From contig QJPP01000031.1 of assembly GCA_003996215.1 (NCBI GenBank), positions 744,001 through 808,000 of the forward strand: DNA of 64,000 nucleotides, given 5' to 3'. The translations under genes and the position numbers were made by a program. Source of the DNA: Jaltomata sinuosa. Lineage: Eukaryota > Streptophyta > Magnoliopsida > Solanales > Solanaceae. Shown here in pieces: positions 1 to 11,830 of the stretch (position 1 is its first letter; every line of letters begins with the position of its first letter). The notes beneath the pieces are model-generated. The model did no database searches. It was not told the DNA's origin and saw only the letters and a list, made by a program, of their open reading frames with translations.

Positions 1-1112
1 ATTTGATGCCCCAAATTTTATCATTCTATTTACCTTGGAGGTTTCCCTTGCCTTTTTTTCTCTCTCATTTTTGCATTTCTTTTCAACTTTATCCTTTCTT
101 TGACAAGTTCTTTTAATGCTTGCCACAAACCACCATGTATTACTCATTTCCTCCAAGGTGTTTCTCAATCACCCCCAAACTTAGGCTTTTAGCCTCAAAT
201 TCACATTTTTAGAGTTCAAGGACGGATGTTTTAAAAGAGGGATTCATTTTCAAAATGGTTCAAGGCTTGTAATGAGGTTTCCAAAGAAAAGGTATTAAGA
301 TCAAATGGGGTCACTAGTGATACATGTAGTGCAATGGTAGGCTTTTAAGACTAAGTAGGCTTCCAAAAATCACAAAGAAGGTCTAAGATCACTTCTCCAA
401 CCAAAAGCAATCAAGACTAGTATTGAAAGACTAACCGGGCAAGTTCTAGTTGACATAAGCAAGTACAAGAATTATTCAACGAAATCTCACCACACATGGC
501 ATGTGAATTATTCAAGATCGGTCAATTTTACTTCCTAAACAAGAACAAATAGAGTCACATTCTACATTTTCATTGATCACCACTAATTAGTTTAGAGTCA
601 TAAAAAGATTAAAGGTGTTGTCACTAACATCATTCTTTTCCATGCAACTTTTCACAAATTTTCAGAGGGGCATGCTCTATCTCAATTCACATGTAAGACT
701 AATTCCATTAGTAACAAACAAGTCACTATCAAAATTATCTTAAAATATGATGATTCACCCTTAAGAATAACGTCACCCAATCTATCATTGGGATAAATCA
801 TCTATCTATATTGATATAGCTACTCCAAATTCACCCACATATATATCCTAAAACACAAGTGACTTGTGTTTGCTCATGCAATTTGCATGTGGAAATGTGC
901 GGACTACACATGCTAAGCAGTGTAGGTTTCCCTTGTTCCAAGCATATGCAAAGCACATGCATTTTGCACATCACTATTTGTGTCTCACATGTGCAAGGCA
1001 GTGTTACCAACTCTGGCAAGTAGGCAAGTTCAATCTAGCTTAACGGGTACTCAGACTTCCCCTGGCTCACCGATACGCCCAAATTATACCTTTTTTTGAA
1101 TTATAAAGCAGT
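1..1112 (-). repeat. Remnant of the 3' UTR of an Athila-like (B/H family) retrotransposon
   Basis: No coding region is visible. Read on the minus strand this segment matches the 3' untranslated part of element B at roughly 17000-18300. Shared landmarks are AAGTCTGAGTACCCGTTA (here near 1040, there near 17010), the GCACATG words at 880-1000 and 17080-17170, and the block around AACTTGCC followed by CACACATGGCATG. It therefore looks like an internal fragment of a third B-type element, cut off by the window start and by the LTR of element A. It could be the missing tail of H1, whose env-like ORF stops at 20047, if A and B both inserted between them; that is inference. Confidence 0.6.
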
Positions 1113-2643
1113 TGATGTTCAAATGTAGAACCCAACTAAGGTTGAGGTCAATCCCACAAGAAATATGGTAGGACTAAGGTCAACTATGTTTATTCGTGCT
1201 CTTAGCCATTTATTTACCTCAAAGGGGGGTTTAAAGTAAAAGTAATATTTGTAATTTAGATTCAAACAAGTAACAAAGTAACAGTTTCAAGTATTGTAAT
1301 CAATGAGAGAGGCAATTAGGGTAGTGTTCCCCATGAGCTCATAACATAGTAAGGTGTCGTACTTAGTAATCTAATTTGGTGCTATGCATGCGAGATTGGT
1401 AAGTTAGGTTCTCCTAAGTGGATGGTTGATAAAAATAGAAGAATATCACCATACAACTTGGTCAGTCTACGGGTGTTTGCTTTTCTAACCCTTACCAGTG
1501 ATCTCAGATTAGCTTTCCCCGGGCAAGTTCAAGCTAATTAGGTGAGGGTTGGTAACCTCAAATCTCCATTGTGTAATACCCTTTCCCATTCATTACCCTA
1601 TTGTTCAAGCAAGTAGGAATAATGTGAGTTCTACCATTTGCAATCATTAAAAAGCAATCAAAAATGAGAGGAAGAACAATACATGCATGAACACCATCCT
1701 AGGATTTCTAAGTACTTTGCCTACTTTGTTAATCCTTCATGGTTTCCACAACCCTAGTTGTGGATTTAGCTACTCATAGGTGTAAAATAACAATCATATT
1801 TAGATAAAGATATCATGATTATAACTACAATAACAAGTAAAGAAAAATTGAAATCTTGAATTCTCAAGAACACTTCAATAATCAAGAACAATAATCGAAT
1901 TCTCAAAAACTGTGTTATGATGTCTCAATTATGAGTAAAATATGTGTAACAATACATAACAATTGCATAACATCTCAAATAAAACCTAAGGGAATGTATT
2001 TATAGACAAAACAGACCAAATCCTATCAGAACTATGAGAGCTGGAACGCAGCAGTTCTGACGAGCAGGCCCTATGGGCCATAATGGATGGCACACGCATC
2101 GTGGGTGCCCGTTGGACCTTCTATCACTTTTGCTCAAATTCATCTGCCTTATTCCCATGAGCTATGCTGACGGGATGTTGTGGTTGCCACGAGCATCGTG
2201 GGAAACTCATCGGCCAAATTATCTGAGTTCCTAGTAGCTCTATCTAATCCCAACGGGCATGTACGACGTCCCACCATGGCTCTCACGGGCATCATAGAAG
2301 GATGTCAGACTTCACTTCTAGCCTTTAGCTTCTCTAGTTCATTCCCATGGGCAACTATGATGTCCCATTGCGGCTTTGTCGCCCATCCCAAATTGGTCGT
2401 GGGATGGGTTTTTGCTTCTAATTCTTGTTGTCTCATTCCAATGTCTCTTCCCACGAGCCGTGGTGGATCCCACGCCCATGGGGCATGTCTTTTAGCCAAG
2501 AATAACAACTTTTATGTCTTTTTGTATTTTAAACACTTTTCCCTGCACATGTAGCCGAGCACCATATCTAACAAAACACACTTAAGAACTCCCAAAATCC
2601 TTTGTTTTAAGCGTCAAAAGTGTCGTGAAATCTTAGCACATCA
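1113..2643 (-). repeat. 3' LTR of Athila-like element A
   Basis: On the minus strand the LTR begins TGATGTGCTAAG at 2643, directly after a purine-rich tract, and seems to end ...ACATCA at 1113, giving short inverted ends (TGATGT/ACATCA). The length of about 1.53 kb fits Athila-type LTRs. The segment 2040-2480 is crowded with variants of a CCCACGGGCATGGG-type word that recurs in the pol-env gap of the same element (6730-7880). The inner boundary is firm because of the PPT. The outer boundary is inferred from the terminal inverted repeat, since no 5' LTR of A is in the window for comparison. No target duplication can be tested. Confidence 0.65.
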
Positions 2644-2656
2644 ACACCCTCAACTT
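2644..2656 (-). promoter_or_regulatory. Polypurine tract of element A
   Basis: The minus strand reads AAGTTGAGGGTGT immediately before TGATGTGCTAAG. A purine-rich run abutting the start of an LTR is the expected plus-strand primer. The preceding ...TTGCTTAAGGACAAACAAAC is the same kind of leader that precedes the PPT of element B (TTGCTTGAGGACAAGC at 18677-18690). Confidence 0.6.
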
Positions 2657-3296
2657 AGAATGTTTGTTTGTCCTTAAGCAACAAACAAAAATAAAAACAA
2701 GATGACACTTAAGTTAAAAAGTCCTAGGAACTACAGCAGCCAAGTGGTTCAAATTCTTTCAGCTCACAGAATCAATACCCAATCCATGTCAGTTCAAAAC
2801 CAATGCATACATACAAGTTATCAAGATAACATAAAATGGATCCATGGATGACAACATGGTATTTCATGAGCAAGATAGCATACACAGCAGACATTCATAC
2901 CAATAAGCCAGCAATCACAGTCTACTCTAGTGCCCTTACAGCAAAAAAGTCCTGCTCACGTAGAATTTAATTTAATAGATAGGGACTAGGAATACACTCA
3001 CTCTCGCAAAGAAGTTCAAGTTGTACATGCACAATACCATATGCTTGCCCTTATTTTCTATGCCTTGGCTTTCAAACAGTCAGGTTAAGATCACTAGAAG
3101 ACTTTGTTAGGATTGTAATATAGGTTCAGGGATGGGAATGATATATTTTGGTCATAGTGACTACGCCCTCCTTGACACTACACTTACTTTTTATCCTCCA
3201 TTTTTTAGACCACAGTGTTCTCCTCCCTTATTCTCCTATTTTGTTATCACTTTACTTTCATCAAGCTTCGAGTGTGGCTCGTATTTCACTTTTGTG

Positions 3297-3375
3297 TTTT
3301 TTCTTTTCTTTTCATCTTTTTCTTTTTCTTTTTATCTTTCTTTTCTTTTTCTTCTCTTTTTCTTTTTCTTTTGTA
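3297..3375. repeat. Low-complexity TTTTC/CTTTT pyrimidine tract
   Basis: Nearly uninterrupted CTTTT/TTTTC repeats on the plus strand (AAAAG on the minus strand, the sense strand of element A). It produces a spurious Phe/Ser-rich open frame on the plus strand. In B a comparable purine-rich stretch occurs at about 17950-18010 (AAAGGAAAAG), so the tract may be an ancestral part of the 3' UTR. Confidence 0.8.
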
Positions 3376-4052
3376 GCACACCAACCACACCCATTATCTG
3401 CCTTTTCAATATTAACCTGGTTTTTTCATACCCTACTCTTCCTATTTACCCTTACAGTAGCCACCCTCAACTTAGGCATTTAGCTTGAGTTGAGGTACAC
3501 AATGTCCAAGGAGAGACCAGGGCCAAAACAAAGGTTTACAGAAAACAGGAAAGATGAACATGCTAACAACAAAAAGGGTCAGTTCAGGCTCAAATTCAGG
3601 GATCAAATGGAATCATTTTTTTATTTGGTATTTTATTTGGATTTAGTGGACTTCGTTCAAAAAGGGCCTATGATCATTTCCTAACCAACCAGTCTACAGC
3701 CAATGCAAGACTAACCAGGCAAGTTCTTGATTGACACGTACAACAAGAATGATACAAACAACTAACTCACACATGGCACAGAGTTCAGACTAAAGATTAG
3801 TTAACTATCACTTCATGCATCAGCTTAATATACTTATCACATTCATTCTTAACAACTTGTTACACAAAAATTAGATGGGTCTCCATTTTTACAAAATTTA
3901 TCAAATAAGACCATAGGTTTTATTAAGTTCCTTCTTTTCTTCTACAAACACACATCATATTCTAAACATGCTGGTTCAACAGAACTTAGAAATCCTCATG
4001 GAAAGAACAAAACAAGAAAATCCCAAGGACTCAGGTACTTTGTAGGTACCCT

Positions 4053-4130
4053 AATGGGTTTCCTCTCATGCAACATCTGATTTAATATCGCAGCATGACG
4101 CGAGTGTTTTGGCTACTTAGACTTTGACAA
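4053..4130 (-). repeat. Conserved post-ORF block, third copy in element A
   Basis: This stretch carries the same ordered landmarks as the two blocks at 7961-8128: (plus strand) ATGGGTT, CTCTCATGCA, CTGATTTAATATCGCAGCATGA, then a CTTAGACTT tail. It lies about 120 bp after the end of the env-like ORF, whereas the other two lie at the end of pol. On the minus strand it contains ATGAGAGGAAACCCAT, able to form a short hairpin. Confidence 0.6.
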
Positions 4131-4250
4131 AACACTCTACAAAAGTCATACAGATGGCCAATCTACCCCCACCCCATTGAAAAAAGTTGTGCACTATCCC
4201 TAATGCACTAAAAATAACTACTCAAGAGAGTCAAGGCATACTTATGGCGC

Positions 4251-6655
4251 CTAAGCGCAGTCATCATGTGTAGTCGGGTCCGCTGGATCATTTCCCATGT
4301 CTTTCTCACTAATAAAGGTTGTCTCAATAGTCCTCTCAGCATCAACAGCTGTCCAAGCAGCTTTATTACTAGTCTCTCTCACAATAGGGTCTAAAGAAAT
4401 TACCTTCATGGTGCCCGCAACACCACTTCCCGAGCTACTCGTATTAATAGCATCAATATGGATCTGGTGAGTGTCTAGGGACTCTTTGCATACTCGTGCT
4501 CCCTCTTTCTTTCTCCTCTTCTCAGCTCTCTCCTCCTTACACTTTAAAGATTCTGGGCTCAAAAGTGCATCCTCCTCATGAACTTTCTTATCTTTTCTCC
4601 TTCTCTTTTTCATAGGCTCGGAAGGACTAACTGGTGCCTCTTCTTCCACAGCAGCTTTCTAGTGAAGCTCCGGATTTGCGTAGTCCCATAAATTGTTCAT
4701 TGGCACAGATGGTGCCTGTGGCATAACTATTGGAGCATGGTAATACATAGTGGTAGGTTGTACCTTTAACTCATCAACATCCATCCGTAGTGTTGCTATT
4801 TGGTCCTTCATTTCTGTGAGCTTAGCTGCTCCCATTTCATTCAGCTTTGCATCGATCCTCTCTTCCATAGAACTGATTCGGCCATGCACGTTAGCAAATG
4901 GTGATATAGCTCTCTGAATAGAGGCATTGATGATTGACTGGAACTACTTAGCAAACTTATGTATCTACTCTTGTAGTTGTATAGTAGTCTGAATTGTGTT
5001 TGCAACATTCACCGGATGGAAGGCATAGACTGAGGTCGAATCTTCTAATGGAGGTGCAGTAGAAGTTTAAGGAGCTGGTAGAGTTTTTGGAATAGAGATG
5101 TCAACCCCATGAGGAGTCAACAACTGAGTACTGCGAGGGCATCTTGAAGTTAAAGTGATAGCAGCTTCCTCTCTTACTGATGGATTCATCTTATTTAGGC
5201 TACCCTCAGTGCGGAAGTCATGTAAGGTAGCATCTCCCAAAGAGGCACAAATACATCATAGATGGTGGTGGGTTCAGCTAATTTAGATGTACCGCCCAGA
5301 CCCATAGTCTTGCTCTAATCTTTGGACCTCTTTAGGCGATGGGTCCGGATGGCACACTCTATACAATCAATACTAAAATACTTTGAGACACCAGCATTAT
5401 CACATAACTTATTTAGAATGCAAAGGAACGGACAGGATGAACTGATTTTGGTAACTCTATCCCTTATCTCATCTGCTATGATCTTTCCAATATTCAGCTT
5501 GTATTTAGATAACAAGCTAGCTACCAGAACAACCCTCTCAACAGTCATTTGGTTGTCTCCACCAGTTGACATAAGCCAGAATCGCACAATAGCCCACCAA
5601 AAATTTGCCTCGAAAGTCAAAGAAGCATTGGTGATCTGTGGCTTATCTTGATAGAGCCACATTGGGGTGCCGATCTTGGTGAGAACCTTTGCCAACCACT
5701 TAGTCCGCTCATCCTCCAATTTATATGGGTAGTCATAGTCTGAAGTGTTAGAGGGTGCAACATACTCAGGATCATACAAAAATCTATTAGTAGTCTCGGC
5801 TGAAATGTTTACTGGAACATATCTCATAGGTACACTCTCAAGAGCGGGCAAATCTGACGATTTCTGACCCTTTCTGCACCAGCTCTCCTGGATAGCCTGA
5901 TAGTTAGCATAAAACTCTTGTACGATTGTCAGCTGAGAGTCAGGAAGTGGTTTGCTGGCCTAACAGAAGTTGTAATGGCGGAAGTACTCCTCAAGATTAG
6001 GAAAGTACTTTATCTTGAAGGAGTCTATCCTCTATTCTTCTGCAATTGGGTGTTTCATGTGCCCCTTGGCCATTATCTTAATCCCGTAGTCAAATATCGT
6101 GTGCAACCCTTTCACATTCCACCTAGTTTTTTCTCGGAGTCAGAAATCTTTAGATGTGAGGACCAGTGATGTCCTGGGAGCTTTGGGAGTAGGCAGGGTC
6201 TTCTCCTTTTCAGGAGTATTGCTCTCAGTGTCAGACTCAGTACCAGTGCCAGTAGCCTTGCCCGAACCTGACTTTGAACCATCTCCTGACTCGATCTCGA
6301 TTTCCATGACACTAGAAACTGGGATAGCTGACTCTTATCCTCCCTTTGCCTTTGGAGGAGCGGTGTCACTTTCTTCATATGTACTGGCTGGTCCAGAAGA
6401 TAATCATTCCCCCTCTTCAGACTGGGGTGAAGTGTGTTCCAATGTTTGTTCCTACTCAGGTGCATCACCTCCCTCCTCTTTAGACTGGGAAGGAGATGAT
6501 ACCACTAGCTTTCTCTTTGTCAGCCGTATGAGAGGGATGTTTTCTGGGTCACTCTTCTCGCCTTTTGAATTAGATTGATCCTTCAGGCAAGTAGTAACAG
6601 CCTTTTCCTTTGCTTTTTGGGCTCCCCCTCATCGTAAAGGAGTTTGTGGTGCCAT
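4251..6655 (-). pseudogene. Env-like / putative plant transposon protein ORF of element A, decayed
   Basis: This occupies the third-ORF position of Athila-type elements, downstream of pol. A likely start is the ATG at 6655 (reads MAPQTPLR then a stop). The N-terminal part is charged and Ser/Glu/Lys-rich. The best preserved part is 5851-5315, about 178 residues with KWLAKVLTKIGTPMW and FWWAIVRFWLMSTGGDN, which I recognise as the plant transposon-protein domain (PF20167-like) typical of Athila third ORFs. The tail (4889-4251) has a Met/Glu-rich coiled-coil-like stretch (ISSMEERIDAKLNEM) followed by a basic run KKRRRKDKK that resembles a nuclear localisation signal. Several stops and frame changes break it (for example near 6647, 6450, 6130 and 4650). 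Function in the element is unknown; an envelope role is only by position. Confidence 0.7.
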
Positions 6656-8046
6656 TTAGTACCAGCAGGTGAACAATATTAGTACACCAAACCAAAAATT
6701 AAAAGCCAAAAAATTAAACACAAATAAAGCCTACCACGAGCATGGAAGGTTCGATGTCCTGTGGGAATGGACGTTGAGATGAGGTAGTGAAGTTTTTAAG
6801 GACTTTTAGTCCTCCCACGGTGACCTGCCATGGGTATGAGAGGTGTGACTTCCCATCAGGATTGGGCGTAGAAATGGGACAGTGGCCTTCGAAAGCCTTG
6901 TTCCACTTCTACGCTCAATTTTGACGTTTCTCGTGCCTCTGACGTCCCGTTGGCTTTGCCCGTGGGATCATGTAAGCATAATTTTCATCTCTCTCACTTT
7001 CATTGTTTCCACATTCTATTTCACCTCTTCCATACAAAAAAAATACACAAATCATAAACACCATAGCTATACTATTACGCAAATAACTCAACCCTAGTTC
7101 CCTATTCGATCAAGTACATTCATACATATACACACATAGGAAAAATTCAATTCTAGGGTTTGCCATTACCACTTAAGAAATTGCATTCTTTTGCTTAATT
7201 ATGAACCCATAGATACTAGAACACCAAGAACCAATTGAAACCATGAGAAAAAAGAACTTACTCTTGGTTTGCACAATATCTTTGAAAATGATTCATGGGT
7301 GCTTTGTTCGAACTTGCTTAGTGTGCCTCTATGATCCTTTATGTATATAGGGAAGTGGGGGAGTGAATTATGGTGGTGATGAGTGTAGAGGAGAGGTGAT
7401 CATGGGTGAGAGATGTGAGAAGAGGGAGGGAGTTTGAAATAGAGGGAGTTTTGGGTGTTTGACCTCAATTGAATGAGGTCAATTTCTAATTAGACGCGGG
7501 TAAAGGGGAAAGGGAAACAAGGTCGGGTTGAGTCGGCCAAAGCAAAAACTTTTAAAAAAATTGACCTATTGACCTACCCATATGATAGGCTATCGCGACG
7601 CCCATGGGGCATATGATGTCCCATCATAATGGACTTACCTGGAATTGAAACACCCCATATCCTATTCCTATCGGGATTCCGATGCCCCATCGTATCTGGA
7701 CGTGGGAATGGTCCAGTGGCTTTTATTTCCCTTCCCTTGATTTCACACCCATTTCACACACCTTTCGAGGCTGTGACAGCCCATTGTGGCTGGCCAAGGG
7801 AATGGGCTAGTGAATTTTGCTTTGCTTTTCTATTAGAACATCCATTTCCCACGGGCGTGGGACCTATGACAGCCTATCACAGGTGCCCGTATGACCCTTT
7901 TTCTGTAGAATTTCCTCTCTTCAACCTCACCAACTCCAACACACTTAAACAAATGTTAGTTCATGGGTTGTCTCCCATGCAGCGCCTGATTTTACATCGC
8001 GGCATGATATAGGTCACTTGACTAGTCAGACTTCATCAAGTTTCCT
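6656..8046 (-). other. Pol to env-like intergenic UTR of element A with palindromic word clusters
   Basis: About 1.4 kb with no credible ORF. Two stretches, 6730-6965 and 7560-7880, are dense in variants of a word built from CCCACGGGC, CATGGG, GATGTCCCATC and TCGTGGG, the same vocabulary as in the LTR of this element (2040-2480). Immediately before the env-like ATG the minus strand reads CACCTGCTGGTACT, comparable to the TGTAGGTACTT that precedes the env-like ORF of B and H1. The rest (about 7000-7550) is AT-rich leader-like sequence. Confidence 0.5.
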
Positions 8047-8128
8047 TCATGGGTTGCCTCCCATACAGCACCTGATTTAACATCGCAGCACAATGCAGGC
8101 TACTTGGTAAATTAGACTTCACCAAGTT
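7961..8128 (-). repeat. Two tandem copies of the conserved post-pol block
   Basis: Plus-strand copies at about 7961-8045 and 8046-8128 share TTCATGGGTTG, CTCCCAT, CAGC, CCTGATTT, ACATCGC and AGACTTCA.CAAGTT in the same order. The right copy overlaps the end of the integrase ORF (stop at 8112). On the minus strand each contains ATGGGAG(G/A)CAACCCAT, a 5-bp stem with a 6-nt loop. Related blocks occur at 4053 in this element and in B, H1 and H2. Confidence 0.7.
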
Positions 8129-9430
8129 CCCAAGCTTCCACCATCTTGATCTCTTCAGCATCTTCCAAATAGGTTTTCACACGTTGACCATTTGGCTTAA
8201 ACTTTTTTCCATCTCGATTCTCATGCTCTATAGCACCATGTTGGGAAACTTGCACCACTCGAAATGGCCCTATCCATTTATACTTAAGTTTGCCTGGAAA
8301 TAAGCACAACTTTGAGTTGTGGAGCAGGACCAGCTCTCCCGGCTGAAAATCTCTTTTCTCAATCTTTCGATCATGGTACATCTTCATCTTTTCCTTATAA
8401 AGTGCTGAACTCTCATAAGCATTAAGACAAAATTCATCAAGTTCATTTAACTAGCCAAGTCGCTGATAGGATACAGCACACAAGTCCAAGTTCAGCTTCT
8501 TAAGTGCCCACATGGCCTTATGCTCAAGATCCACTAGAAGATGACATGCTTTTCAAAACACAAGCTTATAAAGTGACATGCCTATAGGAGTGTTATAGGT
8601 TGTCCAATAAGCCCATAGGGCATCATCTAGCTTCCTAGACCAATTTGTCCTGTGCACATTCACCGTCTTTGCAAGGATGGATTTAATCTCCCAGTTGGAG
8701 ACCTCTACTTGCCCACTCATCTGCAGATGGTAAGGTGTTGCCACACTGTGCCTTACCCTATATATCTCAAGTAGAGCTCTGAATAGCTTATTACAAAAAT
8801 GAGACCCTCCATCATTGATAATAGCTCGCAATGTGCTGAATCTGCAGAAGATATTCTTTTTCAAGAACATTGTGACCATTTTGCCTTCATTGTTGGGAAT
8901 TGCTACCGCCTCCACCCATTTTGATACATAGTCAACAGCAACCAATATATACCTCATGTCATTCGATATCACAAACGGACCCATGAAATCGATTCCCCAT
9001 ACATCAAACAATTCAATCACAAGGATAGGAGTGAGAAGAAGCTCATGCTTCCTTGATATGCCTCATTCCCTTTGACATCGATTACAGCCCCTCGCGTACT
9101 CATGAGCATCTTTGTGGAGGGTTAGCCAATAGTAGCCGCATTGTAAAATATTATGGGTTGTTCGGGTACCACCATGATGCCCCATATAGGAGAGAAATAG
9201 CAAGCCTCAAGTATGTCCTTCATCTCAGATTCAGCTATGCATCTCTGAATCATGGTGTCAACACATATACAGAACAAATATGGATCTTCCCAGAAAAACT
9301 TCTTTACATCAGACATGAACTTTCTCCGATGATGGACTGTCAAGTCTGGAGGAACGACATCACTTGCTAAGTAGTTAGCAATATTTGCGTACCATGGAAT
9401 CAAATCTTGAGAAGCAGCCAACACTTGTTC
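8112..9430 (-). pseudogene. Integrase region of element A pol (Athila-like), broken
   Basis: The catalytic core is open from 9020 to 8553 and keeps the three acidic positions in context: WGIDFMG, INDGGSHF and GQVEVSNWEIK. Together these are the D,D-35-E arrangement of retroelement integrases, which insert the cDNA into the host genome. The C-terminal part (8387-8112) has FQPGELVLLHNSKLCLFPGKL and FKPNGQRVKTY, characteristic of Athila/Tat integrase tails, and ends at the stop at 8112 next to the conserved block. Stops and frame changes separate the core from the tail (around 8550 and 8400) and from the N-terminal zinc-finger region (about 9300-9030). Strand and order agree with the RT upstream. 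No chromodomain is seen, as expected for this clade. Confidence 0.85.
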
Positions 9431-9862
9431 ATCTAGGAAAGCATCATCAATCTCAATCTCATCTTTGAGCTGCAACATAGCCTCATCTTCAAGTCTGGAC
9501 AAGTTATCAGCCACCTGATTTTCAGTACCTTTGTGATCTTTGACTTCAAAGTCAAATTTTTGCAACAGCAGCACCCAATGAATCAACCTAGCCTTAGCAT
9601 CCTTCTTCTCCATAAGATACAAGAGAGTTGCATGATTTGTGTGCACTATCACCTTGGTGCCAAGCAAATAAGATCTGAACTTTTCAAATGCAAACACCAC
9701 AGCTTGCAGCTACTTTTTGGTCACAGTGTAGTTCTTTCGAGCAGGGTTCAGTGCTTTACTGGCATAGTAAATCGAGTGAAGAATTTTCGCTCATCTCTGG
9801 CCTAGGACTTTCCTAGCGCTACTCCACTAGCATCACACATCACCTCAAATGGCTCATACCAA
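9431..9862 (-). pseudogene. RNase H region of element A pol
   Basis: The open part from 9700 reads AFEKFRSYLLGTKVIVHTNHATLLYLM and ends KDHKGTENQVADNLSRLED, the C-terminal half of a Ty3 RNase H, which removes the RNA strand of the RNA-DNA hybrid. The expected Asp in V.TDH is Asn here (VHTNHATL), which is frequent in plant Athila copies but would weaken activity. The N-terminal half (9805-9700) is interrupted by stops. Confidence 0.75.
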
Positions 9863-11201
9863 TCAGGAGCAACAATAATGGGGGCTGAGATCAACTACAA
9901 TTTTAGGCATTCGAATGCCTTCAGACACATTCTTGTTGAACACAAATTTCACATCCTTCTCTAATAGCTTGCACAAGGGATGTGCAATCTTAGAGAAGTT
10001 CTTTATAAACCTGTGATAGAACCCAAAATGACCTAAGAAACTTTGAATATCCTTCACTGAAATTGGAGGATGCAGTTTTTCAATCACCTCTATCTTAGCC
10101 TTGTCAACTTCAACCCCCTTCTTTGAAAACCGGTGTCCTAACACAATACCTTCCTTGACCATAAAATGGCACTTTTCTCTATTCAGTACTAAGTTGCACT
10201 CTTCACATCATTGCAGCACACAACTTAGATGGGATAAACAATCATCAAATGAGTCACCAACCACAGAGAAATCGTCCATGAATACCTCAATAGTGTCTTC
10301 CACCATGTCAGAGAAAATCGACATCATACATCTCTGAAAGGTTATTGATGCATTACATAATCCAAACGGCATCCTCTTGAAAGAAAATATCTCATAGACA
10401 AGTGAAAGTGGTCTTCTCTTGGTCTTCAGAAGCAATAGAAATCTGATTGTATCCTGAGTAACCATCAAGAAAATAGTACCATCCTCTACCAACAAGATGA
10501 TCTTACATCTGATCCATAAATGGCATCAGAAAATGATCTTTTTCAGTCCATTAGTTCAGCTTTATGTAATCCATGCAAACACGCCAGCCTGTAACTGGTC
10601 TCATAGAAATCAACTATTTATTAGCATTGGGAACCATAGTGATTCCACCCATTTTTGACACACACTGAACTGGGCTTACCCACTTGTTATCTATAATAGG
10701 GTAAACCACGCCTGCATACATCCACTTAATGATATCCTTCTTGACAACTTCTTGCATATACTGATTCAGCCTACACTGGTGCTCCATACTCAGAATGAAA
10801 TTTAGTTCAAGCGGAATTTTATGCTTGCATATGCCTGGTGGGATACCGATAATGTCAGCAATAGACCAACCATTGGCCTTTTTTAACCTCTTCAATACAG
10901 ACACAAGTTCTTCAACTTGCCCTTCTCCTAAGTCAGCTGCAAAAATCATAGGCAAAGTGTTATTGGCTCTAAATAAAACATAACGCAAGTGTGATGGAAG
11001 TGCCTTGAGTTCCAAGACTGGAGGCTCCTCAATAAATGGTCCAGATGGTGGGGTTACTCTATTCTTCAAGTAAATATCAAGCTTATTTGGAGCATAAGAG
11101 TAAGAACCCATACCAGCAAGCACTTTCACTATGTCAGCATACTCATCAATGTCATCCTTATCAAAATTCATGATCACGGCTGCAAGTGCTTCCATACCAA
11201 G
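9863..11201 (-). pseudogene. Reverse transcriptase region of element A pol
   Basis: The RT entry (11195-10614, about 193 residues) has the acidic linker, EEPPVLELKALPSHLRYVLF, IIGIPPGICKHKI and VVKKDIIKWMYAGVVYPI. The palm segment (10495-10208) has RMPFGLCNASITFQRCM and the active site FMDDFSV (about 10268-10282), the Athila form of the YxDD box. The thumb/connection follows at 10162-9863 (VLGHRFSKKGVEVDKAKIEV, FLGHFGFYHRFIKNFSKIA). It copies element RNA into DNA in cytoplasmic particles. Reading-frame changes and stops lie near 10614-10495 and 10208-10162, so the enzyme is not made intact, but the catalytic aspartates survive. Confidence 0.88.
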
Positions 11202-11830
11202 TCACTCCTCAATTGGAATGGATAATTGCTCTTTATCCACCACATCAATCACTGAGACTACCCGCATGTCATCATAGTGCTTCATAGATTGGCATAGGTT
11301 AAAAGTGACTTCCTCATCACTCAGCCTGAATTTCATCTGCGTTACCTCCAAGTCAACTAAAGCACACCCAATAGTAAGGAATGGTTGCCCCAAGATAATG
11401 GAGACCTCAAAGTCTACCTCACAGTCTAGAATCACAAAGTCCTCTGGAAATATAAAGGACTCTACTTTCACAAGCACATCATATAAGATACCCACTGGCC
11501 TCTTTACAGTGTGATCTGTCATCAATAGCCACATTGTCATCAGTGTAGGGGCTCCTAAGCCCAACTATCTGAAAACTGCCAAAGGCATTAAATTAATGCT
11601 CACACCCAAGTCACATAGCGCCTTGGAAATATAGAATGCCCAATTGTGTATGGAATAGTGAAGGCTCCAGGATCTTCTCTTTTCTGAACAAGAGAACATG
11701 AAGCTATTGCACTACAATGGTGCAAATTATCAGCAGGCTCAAAACTGACAGTTCTTTTCTTCGTCAATAAGTTCTTTATGAACTTTGCATAACTAGGCAT
11801 CTACTCTAGAGCCTCAACTAAAGTAATATT
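11202..11830 (-). pseudogene. Aspartic protease region of element A
   Basis: The minus strand encodes LLMTDHTVKRPVGILYDVLVKV, FPEDFVILDCEVD and IILGQPFLTIGCALVDLE, the conserved second half of Athila-type retropepsins; these cut the Gag-Pol precursor. The upstream part (11800-11600) has KKRTVSFEPADN and CSAIASCSLVQKREDPGAFTIPY, the usual approach to the active site. The catalytic D-S/T-G itself lies in a stretch disrupted between 11600 and 11564, where frames change, and I cannot see an intact triad. Confidence 0.75.

Larger units (their letters stand above)
2657..4250 (-). other. 3' UTR of element A between env-like ORF and PPT
   Basis: About 1.6 kb without a supportable gene. Open frames here are low complexity or antisense. 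The stretch around 3700-3790 matches the 3' UTR of B near 17540-17640 (reverse strand) and the remnant at 420-520 here, so the long UTR is a shared family trait. It contains the pyrimidine run at 3297-3375 and the conserved block at 4053-4130. Confidence 0.55.

Noticed and set aside
2180..2554. 124-codon plus-strand open frame
   Set aside because: Lies in the LTR of A, antisense, and reads through the repeated CCCATGGGC-type words; no protein similarity that I recognise.
3132..3488. Phe/Ser-rich plus-strand open frames of 111-118 codons
   Set aside because: They are translations of the CTTTT pyrimidine tract in the 3' UTR of element A; no domain, opposite strand.
4251..6655. A true envelope glycoprotein for the third ORF of element A
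   Set aside because: No signal peptide or membrane segment pair is visible in the decayed frames, and the preserved part is the plant transposon-protein domain. I keep the name env-like for position only.
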